Shown here piece after piece: positions 61,201 through 64,000 of a stretch of 64,000 nucleotides of DNA (the stretch's first letter is position 1; each line of letters begins with the position of its first letter). The notes under the pieces were generated by a model. It saw nothing but the letters and a program-made list of their open reading frames with translations. It had not been told where the DNA came from and searched no databases. The stretch is from Camelus bactrianus. Lineage: Eukaryota; Chordata; Mammalia; Artiodactyla; Camelidae. Both the position numbers and the translations under genes were made by a program. The stretch lies in contig NC_133573.1 of NCBI RefSeq assembly GCF_048773025.1, positions 4,789,001 to 4,853,000 on the forward strand, in the 5' to 3' direction.

Positions 61201-64000
61201 GGAGTTTGCAACTGAAAAGAAACTTTGTGTTCCCAACAAGCTAGGTGAAGGACGGCTTTCACACACACTTATCTCTCAGAACTGAGCAAGTGGAGAGACG
61301 TTCGTTCATCTAGCACCAAGGGAACGGTTTGCAGGAGACACTTTTTCTCTGATTTCTCAGTCTGTTTCCTAGTGCCGGTTTGAAGATCCTGCAGTTTTCC
61401 CTGTCACACCGATTTGGAGCTAGTACCTCCCCATAGATATGTATGGAATGGAGTTTGCAACTGAAAAGAAACTTTGTGTTCCCAACAAGATAGGTGAAGG
61501 ACGGCTTTCACACACACTTATCTCCCAGAACTGAGCAAGTGGAGAGACATTCGTTCATCTAGCAACAAGGGAACGGTTTGCAGGAGACACTTTTTCTCTG
61601 ATTTCTCAGTCTGTTTCCTAGTGCCGGTTTGAAGATCCTGCAGTTTTCACTGTCACACCGATTTGGAGCTAGTACCTCCCCATATATATGTATGGAATGG
61701 AGTTTGCAACTGAAAAGAAACTTTGTGTTCCCAACAAGCTAGGTGAAGGACGGCTTTCACACACACTTATCTCTCAGAACTGAGCAAGTGGAGAGACGTT
61801 CGTTCATCTAGCACCAAGGGAACGGTTTGCAGGAGACACTTTTTCTCTGATTTCTCAGTCTGTTTCCTAGTGCCAGTTTGAAGATCCTGCAGTTTTCACT
61901 GTCACACCGATTTGGAGCTAGTACCTCCCCATAGATATGTATGGAATGGAGTTTGCAACTGAAAAAAAACTTTGTGTTCCCAACAAGCTAGGTGAAGGAC
62001 GGCTTTCACACACACTTATCTCTCAGAACTGAGCAAGTGGAGAGACGTTCGTTCATCTAGCACCAAGGGAACGGTTTGCAGGAGACACTTTTTCTCTGAT
62101 TTCTCAGTCTGTTTCCTAGTGCCGGTTTGAAGATCCTGCAGTTTTCACTGTCACACCGATTTGGAGCTAGTACCTCCCCATAGATATGTATGGAATGGAG
62201 TTTGCAACTGAAAAGAAACTTTGTGTTCCCAACAAGATAGGTGAAGGACGGCTTTCACACACACTTATCTCCCAGAACTGAGCAAGTGGAGAGACATTCG
62301 TTCATCTAGCACCAAGGGAACGGTTTGCAGGAGACACTTTTTCTCTGATTTCTCAGTCTGTTTCCTAGTGCCGGTTTGAAGATCCTGCAGTTTTCACTGT
62401 CACACCGATTTGGAGCTAGTACCTCCCCATATATATGTATGGAATGGAGTTTGCAACTGAAAAGAAACTTTGTGTTCCCAACAAGCTAGGTGAAGGACGG
62501 CTTTCACACACACTTATCTCTCAGAACTGAGCAAGTGGAGAGACGTTCGTTCATCTAGCACCAAGGGAACGGTTTGCAGGAGACACTTTTTCTCTGATTT
62601 CTCAGTCTGTTTCCTAGTGCCGGTTTGAAGATCCTGCAGTTTTCACTGTCACACCGATTTGGAGCTAGTACCTCCCCATAGATATGTATGGAATGGAGTT
62701 TGCAACTGAAAAGAAACTTTGTGTTCCCAACAAGCTAGGTGAAGGACGGCTATCACACACACTTATCTCTCAGAACTGAGCAAGTGGAGAGACGTTCGTT
62801 CATCTAGCACCAAGGGAACGGGTTGCAGGAGACACTTTTTCTCTGCTTTCTCAGTCTGTTTCCTAGTGCCGGTTTGAAGTTCCTGCAGTTTTCACTGTCA
62901 AACCGAGTTGGAGCTACTACCTCCCCATATATATGTATGGAATGGAGTTTGCAACTGAAAAAAAACTTTGTGTTCCCAACAAGCTAGGTGAAGGACGGCT
63001 TTCACACACACTTATCTCTCAGAACTGAGCAAGTGGAGAGACGTTCGTTCATCTAGCACCAAGGGAACGGGTTGCAGGAGACACTTTTTCTCTGCTTTCT
63101 CAGTCTGTTTCCTAGTGCCGGTTTGAAGTTCCTGCAGTTTTCACTGTCAAACCGAGTTGGAGCTACTCCCTCCCCATATATATGTATGGAATGGAGTTTG
63201 CAACTGAAAAGAAACTTTGTGTTCCCAACAATCTAGGTGAAGGACGGCTTTCACACACACTTATCTCTCAGAACTGAGCAAGTGGAGAGACGTTCATTCA
63301 TCCAGCACCAAGGGAAGGGGTTGCAGGAGTCACTTTTTCTCTGCTTTCTCAGTCTGTTTCCTAGTGCCGGTTTGAAGTTCCTGCAGTTTTCACTGTCAAA
63401 CCGAGTTGGAGCTTGTACCTCCCCATATATATGTATGGAATGGAGTTTGCATCTGAAAAGAAACTTTGTGTTCCCAACAAGCTAGGTGAAGGACGGCTTT
63501 CACACACACTTATCTCTCAGAACTGAGCAAGTGGAGAGACATTCGTTCATCTAGCACCAAGGGAACGGTTTGCAGGAGACACTTTTTCTCTGATTTCTCA
63601 GTCTGTTTCCTAGTGCCGGTTTGAAGATCCTGCAGTTTTCACTGTCACACCGATTTGGAGCTAGTACCTCCCCATATATATGTATGGAATGGAGTTTGCA
63701 ACTGAAAAGAAACTTTGTGTTCCCAACAAGCTAGGTGAAGGACGGCTTTCACACACACTTATCTCTCAGAACTGAGCAAGTGGAGAGACGTTCGTTCATC
63801 TAGCACCAAGGGAACGGTTTGCAGGAGACACTTTTTCTCTGATTTCTCAGTCTGTTTCCTAGTGCCGGTTTGAAGATCCTGCAGTTTTCACTGTCACACC
63901 GATTTGGAGCTAGTACCTCCCCATAGATATGTATGGAATGGAGTTTGCAACTGAAAAGAAACTTTGTGTTCCCAACAAGCTAGGTGAAGGACGGCTATCA
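61201..64000. repeat. Right-end subfamily in 747-bp and 1,245-bp periods
   Basis: Most monomers here share gaacggtttgc, ctctgatttctc, gaagatcctgc and tcacaccgatttgg. The tagatatg change in the AT palindrome lies at 61,434, 61,932, 62,181, 62,679 and 63,924: offsets of 498, 249, 498 and 1,245. The 61,434-62,181 and 61,932-62,679 pairs define a 3-monomer period. tatctcccagaactg with gagacattcg occurs in two copies 747 bp apart. The window ends on ggctatca, matching 62,751 at exactly 1,245 bp, so another five-monomer unit appears to continue past the edge. Confidence 0.88.

Larger units (their letters stand above)
1..64000. repeat. 249-bp satellite DNA array, about 257 head-to-tail monomers filling the window
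   Basis: The anchor gtgttccc recurs every 249 bp (1, 250, 499, 748, 997) and is still in phase at 15,922 (64 units, 15 bp short), 32,102 (129 units, 20 bp short), 48,036 (193 units, 22 bp short) and 63,966 (257 units, 28 bp short). All monomers run in the same direction. Copies differ mainly by scattered substitutions, and length changes are 1-4 bp. Nothing non-satellite interrupts the array and both ends lie outside the window. Large homogeneous arrays with higher-order periodicity are known from eukaryotic centromeric and other heterochromatin; that this array is centromeric is only an inference. I do not recognise the monomer as a named satellite family. Such arrays are also prone to assembly collapse or expansion. 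Confidence 0.99.

Noticed and set aside
1-64000. CRISPR array
   Set aside because: The repeat fills the entire unit with no variable spacers, the unit is 249 bp, and there are no cas genes.
1-64000. LTR, Polinton or DNA transposon insertions
   Set aside because: No stretch departs from the 249-bp phase by more than a few bases, so there is no room for an insertion. No terminal repeats or target-site duplications are seen.
1-64000. Species or chromosome assignment
   Set aside because: No unique flanking sequence or recognised satellite family is present, so naming an organism would be a guess.

Overview
The whole 64-kb window is one uninterrupted head-to-tail satellite DNA array. The monomer is 249 bp. 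The anchor string gtgttccc begins at 1, 250, 499, 748 and 997, keeps that spacing through checks near 15,922, 32,102 and 48,036, and last occurs at 63,966. That gives 257 complete monomers plus a 35-bp start of the next. The net loss is only 28 bp across the array, from small indels in a few copies. All monomers lie in the same orientation. I see no unique sequence, transposon, RNA gene, CRISPR array or credible protein gene, and neither edge of the array is in the window. One monomer counted by hand (250-498) is 44.6% G+C. A long tandem array of this kind with multi-monomer higher-order repeats is typical of eukaryotic centromeric, pericentromeric or other heterochromatin. The species and chromosomal location cannot be read from the sequence.

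Layout. 1-6,480: monomers in 996-bp (4-mer) and about 1,989-bp (8-mer minus 3 bp) duplications. 6,481-12,960: duplications of 2,490, 1,742 and 996 bp. 12,961-16,090: a patch shared with upstream monomers at a 2,486-bp offset, carrying a 4-bp deletion marker. 16,091-20,078: a 2,240-bp tandem duplication whose second copy has lost two monomers. 20,079-28,239: a clear 5-monomer higher-order repeat (1,245 bp) with shortened units. 28,240-32,641: a 1.4-kb block present twice, flanking a 1.6-kb insert. 32,642-44,118: a second copy of about 18,951-29,680, including the same 5-mer array, but three monomers longer. 44,119-61,200: more mixed monomers with local 747-bp duplications and distant block copies. 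61,200-64,000: a distinct monomer subfamily arranged in 747-bp and 1,245-bp periods.

Each monomer carries recurrent sequence features: three interrupted dyads, an AT-rich palindrome, a PstI site and six CpG sites. Many of the variants that define sublineages are CpG transitions. Because 249 is 3 x 83, reading frame is preserved from monomer to monomer, so short open frames of 60-82 codons recur without being genes. The main biological content is the record of unequal exchange and local homogenisation: nested duplications whose copy-number differences are whole monomers. I found no new gene system.
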